DNA of 64,000 nucleotides, from positions 42,909,087-42,973,086 of the forward strand of contig NC_135013.1 of the NCBI RefSeq assembly GCF_051020955.1, written 5' to 3'. The notes beneath the pieces were generated by a model that was given only the letters and a program-made list of their open reading frames with translations, did no database searches and was not told the origin of the DNA. The position numbers and the translations under genes were made by a program. The DNA is from Megalopta genalis (taxonomy: Eukaryota > Arthropoda > Insecta > Hymenoptera > Halictidae). Position 1 is the stretch's first letter. Each line of letters starts with the position of its first letter. Below are positions 34,180 to 46,659 of this stretch, piece after piece.

Positions 34180-36480
34180 GCCCATTAAAGTGATGTCCGA
34201 AGTTTTCAACGAATCAAATAATTTTATTTACCTATATTGCAATTCTTAAAACATTTAAATTATATGTTGATGTCTCTTATATAAGTACGAATTTTTTCAG
34301 AATCGGAACACATAAAGAACACAAAATATTTAATAAAATGAACAAAACAGTTTTTGAGCGAGTTACTCTGTCCTTAAAAAGATAAAAAGTTATTTATTGT
34401 GTGTCATTTTCTGTGTACTGATCTAATTACTGTGTATGAAATTCTGTACAATGATCTAATTACTGTGATTAGATTTAGGTAAACAATCCGATAACAAAAA
34501 TGTAAAAACCTAAAATATTTCATATTAAATTATTTAGCATAATTTATTAGATATGTTTCAATATTTACGGTATTATTAAAAAAGGGAATGCATTACAAAA
34601 TTTAATATCTGTACTTTAATAATGTTGTTCTTAAATACAAGTAAAATTATTGTAAGGGTACGGTAACCGAGGAAAGGCAAAGTAAATAACATACTCACCG
34701 TAGTGTGCAAAAGGATCAATTTTTTCCATTTAGTATAAGACAGTGAAACGATAGGACTGCTTGCATCAATTGACGCGCGCACTATACCTTTACCAGCGTT
34801 TGGAATCTATAACTGTCGCGGAACTTTCTTTCTATTTCTCATGCCTTTTTTGTCCCACGCAGTTCTTTGTTGCTACGTCCTATAGTCGTTCAATTGTCTT
34901 CTACTTCTATTCTCAAACAGATCCTATAGCTCTGTTCCATTCTCTCATTAATTCTCATTTAACTGCTGAATCTGCCATTTTCTCTACTACCTACTTTCAT
35001 GCATATTAATCAAGTAATAAAAATGAGAGTGAAATAAATTAGAATAAAGGAGAAAAACGGTGCAACAAACACGAAACGTACAAGTGCTTCTATAAAATAG
35101 ATGTTCGATTGATATTTTTAATTGCGATACATCACAGAGAAAATCAGAGAGTTCGCTAATTTATGCATTTATTTGACATATACAATGATGCGCAAAAATG
35201 AGTACACACCAATTACTTTTCCAAAATTAAATCAAATGATTCGAATTTTGTTTACGTCTTAAACTGACTAGTTCACTAAACAGTGAGTAAAAGAATATTT
35301 GTGAAAATTATAATTAGTTGGAATTACAAACAAAAATAAGAAAAAGTAAAACAATAAGTTTTATAGAATAAAAAAGATGAAAAACGTATCTTCCTTATCT
35401 TTTTTGTTATTTCAACCAGTCAATCTGAAATCTAAACGGAATTCAAATCTTTGGTTCAATTTTAATTGAATCAACTTCAATTGATACAGACAAATATTTT
35501 TATTCTAATTACATATCATGGTTTGGGCATTTAACAAATTACTTAGTTGGCAAGTAATTACGCTTAAAAGTAGCCATAAAGCTCAGTTATTATTGCTGCT
35601 TTGTTTTGCTATATTAATATATACAAATATTTGTATTCTAGTTATTAGCTTGGATTGATATTTCGAATTGCAATATAGTACAGAGAATATCAGACTTTAA
35701 CGTTTGACAAGTCAGTTTCTGTCGTATATACGTGAAACTATCTGCATATAAATAATTCTATACAGGATTTTCAGTTATTTCGTTATATAAACATGTTATA
35801 GACCTACGTATTAATAAATATAAATATTGTTGTATAAGAATGATTAATTTCGTGTACTTTCAAATTATTCAATACCTAGCTATCTTTAGTCGTTCATATT
35901 TTCCTATAATTAAAATATTGACATGAGAAACAAATTACAAGTGAAAGTAGAGGGTTTAATAATGTACATAGAACCTATTAAGTTATTTGGACATCGTTTT
36001 TGAGAAGTAATTGAAATTATCACATGTTTTAATATTAATAAAATAATACATTATTAAGTATAAAAAAGGATTACATCAAAAAATATGTTGAAAAAATTGA
36101 TAAATAGAATTATAAATGATCATAGGTATATTCGGTTATGTCAAGGTTATGTCTGCATAATCGAGGAGATCGCGCACCATACCTTTAAACTTTCACTTCT
36201 CACATCAGAGAAAATCTATTCTTGTTAAATTTATTAATTCATTGTTAATTTATACGCACAGATTAATAATTCCTGGTTTCAAGTAACATAAAATATGGAA
36301 TATAGAGGGTTAACAGATAACATGCAAATAAAATATTGCTTCATCGAGTAAAGATTTCGGGAATAAAGAATTTCTGGATCTACAAAGGAAATTGTACCGA
36401 CACCGACTGGCTTTTTAATGTTTCAATTAAACCTTGAGCAACTGTCTGTAAATACTACAAACAAACGTGATCAAAGATAT
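34180..36480. other. No gene seen; diverged repeats
   Basis: Positions 35185-35470 are a diverged copy of MITE family A (ATGAGTACACACCAATTACT at the left). Positions 34680-35000 are pyrimidine-rich, with a GTGAGTATG donor word on the minus strand but no supported exon. The rest is AT-rich. Confidence 0.4.
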
Positions 36481-36848
36481 TGCACTTGTAAGGTACGTCT
36501 GAGTCGTAAATAAGGTGACCCGTTAGAGACGGTGGATCATGGAGAAGTATCAGAAATGTCGGCTAAAGATGGCTCATCTTAGCACAAGATTGCTGCATCG
36601 CAAACTTTTTGCCAGCGCTTTCAGAAGCAAAATGTCGTATAAACGCGTTCGTACCCTAAGGCGTGCAGCGTAACGTACCTCTTGAATGTTCCGGAGGTAC
36701 AACAAGAGTGGAAACCGTGGAAGAGATAGGAATTCAAACGAAAATACGACGCGACGAACCTGTGGCTTTACAAAATGTAGGAACTACTGACACGCGAAGA
36801 AGACAGTACGCGCGAACATACAGTTACTCACAAAATTGAGCGTACACC
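36481..36848 (+). other. GC-rich island with overlapping open frames, possible exon remnant
   Basis: This stretch is near 48% GC between flanks near 30%. Frame 1 has an ATG at 36539 and ends at TAA 36671-36673, giving 44 strongly basic residues (MEKYQKCRLKMAHLSTRLLH at the start). Another frame is open from 36660 to a TGA within the MITE just downstream, reading VPLECSGGTTRVETVEEIGI and on to TDTRRRQYART. A MITE inserted at 36821 cuts this second frame. I recognise neither product. It may be part of an old gene, a promoter region, or chance. Confidence 0.25.
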
Positions 36849-37426
36849 TTTTAAAACGCAATAATTTTTTTTAAACTGAACCAATTGACTTGAATTTTTT
36901 TTTGATGATAGAGGGTCTAGTCTACTAAATGATGACTAAAATTCCTTTTCTAAATTTTGCTATTACTTGGGATGACAAAAAAAAATTAAAAAACTCGTTT
37001 TTTAACTTTTTTATCTAAGCCTATAAGAAAAATTTAAAAAATGACTTTCATGTATAACTTATATGTGTGCTGCAAATTTTATCGAAATCAGTTAACTGAG
37101 AGTCGAGCTATAGGCGTTGAAAGATTTTAAAAACTGCAAATTTCTTCCATTTTTAATTTGTTGTAATTCATAATAACGTCAATTGAGTTCGATAACATTT
37201 TCAGCATGGATATTTATTACCGAGATCTACGAGAGGCATTTCCGTTATAGGCTCAGATAAAAAAGTTAGAAAACGAGAGTTTTACTTTTTTTTGTCATTC
37301 CAAGTAATAGCAAAGTTCCACTATATATATATCATCTAAAAAAATTCAAGTCACTTAGTTGAGTTTTTAAAAAGTTATTACATTTTAAAAGGTGTGTGTG
37401 TACGCTCAATTTTGTGAGTAAAACTG
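36821..37426. mobile_element. Tc1-type MITE, family A, complete with TA duplication
   Basis: 606 bp. The left end CAGTTACTCACAAAATTGAG matches the inverted right end (CTCAATTTTGTGAGTAAAACTG) apart from small indels. TA lies on both sides (36819-36820 and 37427-37428). TA duplication and CAGT termini fit Tc1/mariner-type mobilisation. There is no transposase; it would need one in trans. Confidence 0.82.
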
Positions 37427-37429
37427 TAT

Positions 37430-39830
37430 GTATACCTTCGAAATATGTTAAATCTAGGATAGTAACTGATATCGACTAAAAATTTTCAGGATATATATAA
37501 ATAAAGGAGACCAGCAAACGTATCGTTTAAATTTCTAATACTTATTTATTTATTTCAATACTTTAAAGGGAAAAACATTTTTTGTTACACGCTCGGATAA
37601 AAAAGTTGAAAAACGTCATTCTTAAAAATGGTTTGTCATTCCAACGAATTGCAATTTTTACAAAAATTTATTTAATCAGTATCTAATGAACTAAATACTC
37701 TGACAACTTAAAAAATATCATTTAGTGCCATTTTTAAAAAGTTGTGTGTCTATTATATGAAAAGTAATGTAAAGATTTCAATTAGTTGTCAGAAAGAAAC
37801 TTTCGTTTTCCTAAGAGCAAGCAGAATATAAAAGTTCCATTTATACCTAAATGCGAGTATGCGTGTAGGATCTAATTAATTTTAACTAGATTTGCTAGCA
37901 AGGTTTTTGGAATAAAAAAATGCAGTGTTTTTATAGATAATCTTAATATAATACAATACGTAAAAACGTGGTCAGGAAATCGATAACAAAAAAAAAACGA
38001 ACGCCTTGACATCGAGAAATACAAGTATCAACTAAACAAACACTTTCCACATCATACATCATACGATAAATACATACACGATCAGCAGATTACATACTTT
38101 CTATCATTTAGAAACTCTGCAAATCAGAAAGAATGTATTTGTCAGAATCTATACAATTTTCTCATAAAAACTTATTACATTTAAATTTTATATTAAATTT
38201 ACACTTACACAATTTAATTGAACAATTGATTTCACCTTTCACTTAAAATCAATTAATTTGAACTTCTATTAAAAATCTATTATAACTTAAAATTCGAATT
38301 AAATCTGTATAATAATAGTGAAAAGTTTGGTTCTTATAGTGTTAATAAAATCAGTTCACGAAATGTTGCTCGTTTTAAAGGTGATGGTTCGCTAAATGTC
38401 CGTATCATAAACCTTAAGAGGAAGTCTTAACGGTCGCATTACGGCAACTTTAATATCGGAATATGGCATAAGCCTTGAGCATGTTATTTTATACGCATCG
38501 TGATATGTTGGTTCCAAGTTGATAATATAAAATGTCTTGGGTTGCCTGAACACAAGGCCATTCGATTATTTATACACATTGTTTTGTGGTTTGTGGGTTT
38601 CTTAGGGTTGCCATCTATACCATACTTAATTACGTATAAAAATAAAACGTTTCAAACGCAGATCCAGGTACGCAGAAATTTTCTGCCAAGAAAAAAATCC
38701 TTCATCAGATCCTATACTAATTAATTACCTATTGTATTCTTAATAGAATTACGCAGTGTGATTTAAATTCATGAAAACTAGAAAAAATGGTTAATAACTA
38801 ATTTCGTAAAAAATATAAAATCATCAAAATGGAGTGATCTTAAAGAAAAAATTGAAGAGAAATTATTTGCAATTGTTTACTGATCGTCTGCTATTAAATC
38901 TTTTCCTTTTTACAAAATGTTGATAATTCAGCTTGTTCGTATTGCAAAACATTACATTACTGCTTACGTCAGTTATTCCTGACTTTTTTGTCGCACCGCG
39001 TTACTTCTATCGATAAAGAATTTTCATTATTTATGCGGACTTTGCGTACTACTGTGTACTATTATGCGCAATATTTATCTTCTGCTATCACTCATATTAC
39101 TACTGTTATGTTTTGCAATCGATACATACAGATATTTTCATTGTAGTTATTATAATAGTTTAAATAACTAAACATTATTATGTTTGCAAAAATGCTTATT
39201 TATTTTATAATTATTCAGTTAACAAGCAATTATGAATCTAAATAACCATAAAACTCTATTTCTACTACTATTATGTTTTGTAATTAATACAGACAAATAT
39301 TTACATTCTTGTTATTATAGTTTAAATAATTGCGCGCAGAAATGCTTATTTCTTTTACAATTATTCAGTTAGCAAGTAATTATGACTATAAATAGCCATA
39401 AAACCTCTGCGAGTGAAATGTTAGCAGAAGCACATGAATTAAAAACGCCAACAGCGGTGAGAACCGCTAAATTTTGATATCTGAATTGAAATGTGTTGGA
39501 GCTGAATGCCAAACAAAAGAATTGGAATTTTATTGGCATTTTGTGTATGCCTGCTAATACGTCCCGAAATAATGAAATTCGTTTTACCGAAATTCAAAGA
39601 GAAATATCCTGTTATAGACACTCGTGGTGATACGATATGACGCATTAAAAAATCTCAAAACCTTAATAATAAGTATTTCTTTGGTTGTGACAATTTATAT
39701 TGTCATTATCTACAGCATATTCGATGAACATTTAAAAAAAAGAATAAAATAGGTAGAACTATATATTGTTAATTTATCTTACACGAAAGAATAAATCCAA
39801 GACTTGCAATCGAATGGTAATTTTAAAAAA
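37430..39830. other. No gene seen; repeat fragments
   Basis: Positions 37570-37745 are a fragment of MITE family A. Positions 38160-38310 are AT-rich tandem words (AAAATCTATTATAACTTAAAA) shared with 52845-53060. Positions 39140-39430 hold an imperfect duplication of about 120 bp (TTCATTGTAGTTATTATAAT and TTCTTGTTATTATAGTTTAA). Confidence 0.45.
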
Positions 39831-39834
39831 TGCT

Positions 39835-39992
39835 AATTTTGTGAGTTTATATTACTTTAAGGCATTTTTTAAATTATCGTTACAGAATCAAATAAAAAAG
39901 TTAAAAAAAACCCTCTATCACCTACAAAAAATTCAAGTCGTTCAGTCCAATTTAAAAAATGTTACAGTGTTTTAAAAGGTGGACGAATACTG
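39835..39992. repeat. Fragment of MITE family A
   Basis: The right half only, with AAAATTCAAGTCGTTCAGTC and a terminal TTTTAAAAGGTGGACGAATA. Confidence 0.6.
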
Positions 39993-42900
39993 TACATACA
40001 TATAAATTCATATAAAATGTAGTTACTGCACTAGTTATTACAATGGATTTACATTGTTTTATGTTGGTGCATATGACATATCGGATTTTTATTACGTGTA
40101 AATGTGTGTCTGTCTCCCTACTTATGTTATGTTTCCCTATATGACATAACCTCTTTTACATTTTTATTGTGTATAGCCAACGTTATATTTTGCTGAAGAG
40201 AATTTTTCCAAAATTCTACATTTTTGTCGTTGGTCTTGAGTTTTATACGAATATGAATTCCGCAGATATTCGTGTAATTGTTTTATAAGCCAAGTCTATT
40301 TATTCAAACGACCAGAACTTCTTAAAAAATGTATCGAAGCAAATGTGTCATACTTTGGTTATATAAACATCTTTCAAAAAAAGATACGAAGTTTTTATTA
40401 TTCTGTAAAAATGGTAGAAAATGAGAATATTCAATCTCATTTTCTCATATTTCTTGATGAAATTTTTCGATTTTATGCTCTGATATTTCCGCATAAAACG
40501 AAATATTTGCACAGTCGTATGCAGAATGCATTGCATTAACACATATGTATACCAAAATAAGCACCGAAATAATTCGCAGAACTACGTATTCGATTGGATT
40601 ACATGTTATTTTCTGAGAAAGCTTAAACGTTGAAATTCCGCAAGATTGGAATTTCAAATCTTCCTAGTTTCTAAAATCGTTCGACTTGCGAACAAATCTC
40701 GTGTGCCGTAACTTCAGCATGACGTCATGCAATCTATCTACACGTTAAAGGCGAGTCTAATGTAAAAAATTCTGTTCTCCCTTCAGGAAAACGAGTCTCC
40801 ATACTGCAGTATAAGCGGTGCTTGCAAAAGTTTCGAACCAATTTCATTTCTTCAGAAATTACAGTTTAATACGGCACCAGCTTGCACGTGACATAACATC
40901 CCAGTGTTCATTGACCATTTTCGTTTCATGATAAGTTCTGTCCCTTGAAAACCCGCTCATGTAATGTTCAGATTACGTATGTAGTACGTATTGGGACCAT
41001 CTGTACGGAGAAGTTAAAGAGACTGTGCAAGTTCGAACACTAATGAGGCATTTTGCGGTATGTAATGTATGAATATTTTCCATATGATAATATGAAATTC
41101 TATTTCTGGAACATATACACACTAATGAACTGCAACTACTTTTAACGGTAAATAATACATATGTAATTAATTGTGGTATTAATTAAGGACATTTAACACT
41201 TTTCACTCGAAGATATTTTAATTCCAGAATTCCAGACATTTCTTTCGACTCAGAAGATTCCTGTCCGTTTACAAGTTTTGTTCCCTTCTTGCATATATTA
41301 AATCGAACACGCACTCATGTCACGCTTGAATATATAGCAATTTAATAAATACAAACAGTAATGTAGAAATTCTATGAAATTACAATTATGATTATGATAT
41401 TGTATTGTATAATTTATACAATATATAACCTACCAACAACAATATTGTAGAATTAAGAATTAATACATATAAGATATGTACAATAAATTATATTCCTTAT
41501 TTTCGTTCATGCCTGAACAGAAAATGCATACATAATATTGTATAATTTTTAAATACAAATTATGTACAATATACATATAATTATACATTATATTCTATAA
41601 TTTGATTGGTACTTCCGAATCGCAGTTCCAGTACCAAGGATTAATAAATCGATTACAGAAATAAAATTTCTGGATGGAAGTAATTTCATTAATTAATTTC
41701 GCTTAATTTATAAGTAGATACAAATTGATAAATGATTTGAAGTGATCGAAAATTTACAAAAATAATTTTATAAATTCGAAAAGGTCTCAACCATAAACAA
41801 AAATCGACAAGGGTATCATGACTCTTTACATTGTAAACACGTATGTCAAATGCAATTGTTCAGTTAAAAATATAAAGTTTAATAAAACATATTTAACATG
41901 AATCATTTTCTAATCCTTTTTGGCAATGGACTGTGAACATTCTTATTAAAAGATGCAATTATAGTAGATTTTTATTAAAAAAAGTTCCATAATTTAAAAA
42001 TTTTATTAAAAACTTATTATATATATGATTAATAATTATTTATAATTATTTACACAAATTTTCTGAATTTTCATATTCTTTGATAAACGTTTAGAGCAAT
42101 TTATATTAAACCACATCCACTAAAAAGAGGTAAACGAAATACAGAGGAGGGAAGATATGAAACAAATTTATGAATATTCTTACATTATTTTCAAATTATT
42201 CAGACTATTAAAAGAAAAAATACATTTTTATTTCATTCCTGTTTCGTAGAACTGATACAGAAAACTTTTATTTTACATAAATATCCGCAATCTAATCATC
42301 AATCATCCCGCTATTACAATGAACCATTAAATCGATGATTTAATATTATTACACAACATAATTCACAGTGACTACTCTACATTACTCCTGGACTCAACTT
42401 CTTCCGTATAGATACGCACGTTTTCCACTAATCTTCCTCGTAATTACACCCATTTGTTCGTGCATATATTCCACCGAAAAATCAAGAGACGATTACACAA
42501 AACTGAACCTAATCGAAAGAGAAGAAACCAGACACTTTTAGAATAAATGCAGCGCACAGCGTACTCTGAGGAACAAATGTACAATGAGTTATAATTGCAT
42601 TCACTCTTAGAGAGACTTTACGATGGGTCAAGTGCTGCGAATAAAATCGGGTGTAGAACGTGCGACATGATGAATAGCAGTAAATTCAAGAATTCTTGAG
42701 ATATCTTGAACAGCCTTGAGATGGAAGTGACAAATAGTTCTGGAGATTATTTAACAGATTACGTGATTTACACTGAAACAATAAACATGTATTTTGTAAA
42801 TCGCAGTTCTGATCATTGAGAAACTTCACGAACAAGTTCGAACTGTTGTTTCGAGTAAAGTGTAGAGTCGATGTGTCTTCGTTTATGAAGAACAACAAAG

Positions 42901-43660
42901 GTAGTGACGCAAGCCACGAACGAAATAGATGCGTATGAGGTAGACGGTAATTGTTTACCAGTTCATTTGAAATCGAACAAAAGTGCATTTGACGTATGCA
43001 CATTCCACATGCAAGCAGATATGAATGCGATAGATTTGAGGTGATCTTTTAGTTAGGTTTTTGCATCTTTCCAAACCCCAAGTTCTAAACAATACTATTT
43101 CACGGTGTTTGTGTAAAAGATTGATCAATTATTACTATAAAGAATTAATATAAAGGACTAACGTAAAAGATCAATGTAAAAGATTAATATAAAGTATTGA
43201 CAAATATAAAAGATGTAACATTTACATGCTCAGTCGTTTCTATGAAGTTCCGTCGGCCATGTTTTTGAAAAATGAAATTCTATTATTCTATTTCTAGATT
43301 TGTATAAAGGATAACGATCAATGAAACTTATCATTCAATTTAATAATATAATAATCGGCATCTCTAATTAATATACATATTATACATTCTGCTATAAATT
43401 CGTATAGAAAAATAACAACCTCATTCTATTTATTATAATAAAAGTAACTGATGCCTGTTACCTTACAAAACTATGTTTATTATACATAAAGAGTTTGTAA
43501 ATCCAACGATTTTAAAATAAAAAATGTGAAATCGATCGTTTTATCTGGCACGATAGTGTTGACGAAAAATTAGACTGTCTCTTTGAAAACGTAATTTTGA
43601 AAACAAGTTTTCTATCTAGAATCTAGAGAACCACGCATACGACCTCATCCACAACATCTT
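39993..43660. other. Mostly featureless AT-rich DNA
   Basis: An acceptor-like TCTGTTCTCCCTTCAG ends at 40786 and is followed by 34 open codons to TGA at 40889-40891 (ENESPYCSISGACKSFEP at the start), too short to support. Positions 41390-41610 are self-complementary TACAATATAT-like words. A 105-codon minus frame (42686-43003) has an ATG but no domain and no splice context. Confidence 0.35.
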
Positions 43661-43706
43661 GAAAAGAAGAGGTCCTGTTTGTTGGTCGAACGCTGTTTCT
43701 GTAAAC

Positions 43707-43743
43707 TAATAAAAGGAGCGACTTTGAGCACTCGAAGTCAGTC
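43707..43743 (+). promoter_or_regulatory. Candidate core promoter, TATA and initiator
   Basis: TAATAAAAGG (43707-43716) and TCAGTC (43738-43743) are about 31-33 bp apart, the spacing of insect TATA-Inr promoters. The DNA downstream to 43880 is GC-richer and includes the hairpin GGAACAT-cttcgac-ATGTTCC. No coding frame follows, so the product, if any, is unknown. Confidence 0.25.
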
Positions 43744-43982
43744 TCTAGTCAGCAGTAACTCGGAGCATTTACCGACACTGTAAAACTTTACGTCGACCCG
43801 AGTTAGAAGTGGAAGAGAGCATTCGAAGCTGATGTAGCGGAACATCTTCGACATGTTCCGTCTTGACGCTGCGACTGCTGCATCAGTCATACATATTATA
43901 AGTGACCCAATTCTTTGATCAAATTTAAAAAAGAATTATCATAGTAACATAGTAGAGACGACGAACTTTTGATAACATCTAT

Positions 43983-44180
43983 GAACCGCAATAAGACTAT
44001 CTTGACGTCAATGCTCTTTCATTTAACAGGTGAATTTTTGTTCAGATCTAAACAATGCAATAAAATCATCGCGACATCAAAGCTTCTATTATTATATAGA
44101 TGAACTTTTGTTACGATCTATAAGATGCAATAAATTATCTAGATATCAAAGCTTTTTTCACTGTTACGATCTGATCGAAA
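43983..44180 (+). repeat. Degenerate tandem repeat, unit about 70 bp
   Basis: Three units share GCAATAAGACTATCTTGACG-like and GATGAACTTTTGTTACGATC-like words. Single diverged units recur at about 44660-44740 and 46248-46315. Confidence 0.55.
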
Positions 44181-44214
44181 ATAACATTGTTCAACAACAT
44201 CTTTTTTTTTGTAA

Positions 44215-44510
44215 TATTCAATGGAATGTAATATCCCAAACACGAATCCGAAAATGATCCGCAGTTTTCGAAAAATTCAAATTTCTATAAAGACGTCAAA
44301 TTTTTTACAAAAATTAAAAACGTTAAGAAGGTCTATTTCATCTCAAAAGATAGAAGAAAGATTCTTAAATATGACAGTATCGACATTTATCATATTTTAT
44401 TTTTCTAAGTAGCGGTCGTCAAAGTTTTAAAAAATTCGAATTTTTCAACAGCTGTACAGAGTACAGCAATTCCGGATTCGTGCTCGAGAAGTGACGCTTT
44501 ACAAGGATCA
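44215..44510. repeat. Diverged relative of the 45.2-46.1 kb foldback element
   Basis: Has CACGAATCCGAAAATGATCC on the left and GGATTCGTGCTCGAGAAGTG on the right as inverted ends, and the inner TCTCAAAAGATAGAAG block seen in the larger element. Confidence 0.5.
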
Positions 44511-44747
44511 CCTATTGAATATTAGAAAATCTAAAAAAAGTTAAAATTTGTTGCACAGTGTAATCAACACCAGTTGTATCTAATGCACCACTTTTTTCTA
44601 TTAAATATTACATTCATTTATATAAAAACACTGCACTTATCCCAAAACCTTATCAAAATTTATGAAATGCAACAAGACTATCTTTGCATTTATGATTGTT
44701 TCGTTATACATAGACATGAACTTTTAAGGTCTATGATATGTAATATG

Positions 44748-44975
44748 TAAGTAGATCGCGAATTTTATGCATTTATGAAAAAAGTGAGTACATCAAATGT
44801 AAAATGCTTAAAATGACTAAAATGCAAAACAGTACAAATTTTTATAGAATTTGGAGATACAGTTGCATCTGGCAATTCATTGTAATTGTTTAAAAAATAA
44901 ATTAATGCTTATGCAACTTGAGTATCTTGAAATCCGTACAATTTTTATTTTGCATGAGAATTTGCAATCTAGTAA
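44748..44975. mobile_element. MITE family B copy
   Basis: The left end TAGATCGCGAATTTTATGCA and right end CATGAGAATTTGCAATCTAG are inverted, with the ATGCAAAACAGTACAAATTT interior also seen at 10.8 kb. Confidence 0.55.
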
Positions 44976-45206
44976 TAAAATTATCTTGACTCATATAATA
45001 TTATATTGATTTATATAAATCGTTATTTATATTGGTGTAATTTATTTAGAAAACTCGTGACTATATAGAAATTTCGTACTTGCTATTTGGCAAAATAAAT
45101 AAATTTATGATTGTATTCATGAATGTAATCATATACATATATGGTCTGTCTTATTAATCCCAAAATGCTATACATACACTACCTTTTCATTGCTGTGGAA
45201 TAATTA

Positions 45207-46063
45207 CACTGTCCGACACGATTTTTGGGTTCCTATAGCCACTATGAAATTCTTATAGAGCTTCACTCCCTGAACAAGAATCCGAAAACCGAATTGCTCC
45301 ATCACCCTCAGTTTTTTAAATAAACGAACTTTTGTAAAAACCCAAAATTTTCGACAAAAATGAGGTATTGCATGAAAAGTACAAACGCTAGAAAGTTCTA
45401 ATCAGTCTCAAAAGATAGAGAAGAGTTTCCCAAATATAGTGGCATGCAATTTATTAATTGTTTTTGGTCCTAAATAGCAACAAATTGATGTCAAAGTTTA
45501 AAAAAGTGTCGACGTGCGCAGTTTCTCCGCAATATTTTTGTATTTTTACGAAAAGTTCTTTGATCGGCACGAAAACTCTACCCAGGATCGGATTCTGTAG
45601 ATATTTCTGAAGAAGAAACGGCCAGATAGAAGTGTCAGAACGATGTACATTTTGAGTAGGTCGAGAAAATGTTCGTCGGCAACATTTTCGTGCTGAACAA
45701 AGAACTTTTCGTAAAAATACAAAAATATTGTGGAAAAACTGCGTACTTCGACACTTTTTTAAACTTTGACATCAATTTGTTGCTATTTAGGACCAAAAAC
45801 AATTAATAAATTGCATGCCACTATATTCGAGAAACTCTTCTCTATCTTTTGAGACTGATTAGAACTTTCTAGCGTTTGTACTTTTCATGCAATACCTCAT
45901 TTTTGTCGAAAATTTTGGGTTTTTACAAAAGTTCGTTTATTTAAAAAACTGAGGGTGATGGAGCAATTCGGTTTTCGGATTCTTGTTCAGGGAGTGAAGC
46001 TCTACAAGAATTTCATAGTGGCTATAGGAACCCAGAAAAAAAGTTTGATTTTGTCGGACAGTG
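45207..46063. mobile_element. Foldback element with arms of about 370 bp
   Basis: It starts CACTGTCCGACACGA and ends in the inverted TGTCGGACAGTG. The arms (about 45207-45575 and 45690-46063) are nearly identical inverted copies, leaving a spacer of about 115 bp. TTA flanks both ends (45204-45206 and 46064-46066), a possible 3-bp duplication. CACTG termini with a 3-bp duplication could suit a CACTA-related or PIF/Harbinger-related class, but no transposase is present to decide. Interior frames mirror each other and are not genes. Confidence 0.75.
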
Positions 46064-46468
46064 TTATAAGGTTTCACCAAAGTATCGGATGACTTTATGG
46101 AAATTTCGGGCACTGTATACATGTCTCCTAGCAATTTAAAAATAACTAAATACCGTAAATATGTATTCCATTGATAAATAACATTTACAGGAACCGCAGT
46201 TTTATTCTGTGATTCCCTTTCACTAAATAATTAACTTTTCTTAAGCTCTATAAAAAGCGATAAGATTGTCTCGACTGAAATTCTTCTTCCATTAAGTAGA
46301 TTGCTTCGATTTTGTGGAACGTCCATGCGTGCTTGTTCGACAGTCAAAGACTGTTAAAGTTTTGCGACTCTCGTACTCCGTGCCAAGCAGGAAAGAAGCA
46401 AAGACTCAACTCACCTATTTCTTTAAAACAGTACCGCCGATACTGTTACGTTCCATCCCGTCTATTAC

Positions 46469-46649
46469 CTTCGCGGGAAGTTAAATATCCCGAAGTCTAC
46501 GATGAAACCGGCTACATAAAACTCAAGGTGCAACCATTCTTCAATCGTTTTTATAGTATTCCTTGAAACAATTTCAACAAGGTTACGACGTTTGGAAACG
46601 GATGAGGTTCCAATACGTTCCACTTTTTGTAGGAGCGAGTCGTACAATA
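46469..46649 (-). CDS. Candidate internal exon
   Basis: On the minus strand, an acceptor TAGTTTTGGTCAG ends at 46650 and a donor GTAATA begins at 46468. The 181 nt between are open, reading LYDSLLQKVERIGTSSVSKR through TIEEWLHLEFYVAGFIVDFG. GC content is well above that of the flanks. The plus strand also has an 84-codon open frame here (46312-46566, no ATG at its start), so strand and reality are uncertain. No family recognised. Confidence 0.27.
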
Positions 46650-46659
46650 CTGACCAAAA

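Noticed and set aside
42686..43003. 105-codon minus frame with ATG
   Set aside because: No domain, no compositional contrast at its borders, and within the number of such frames expected by chance in about 70% AT DNA.
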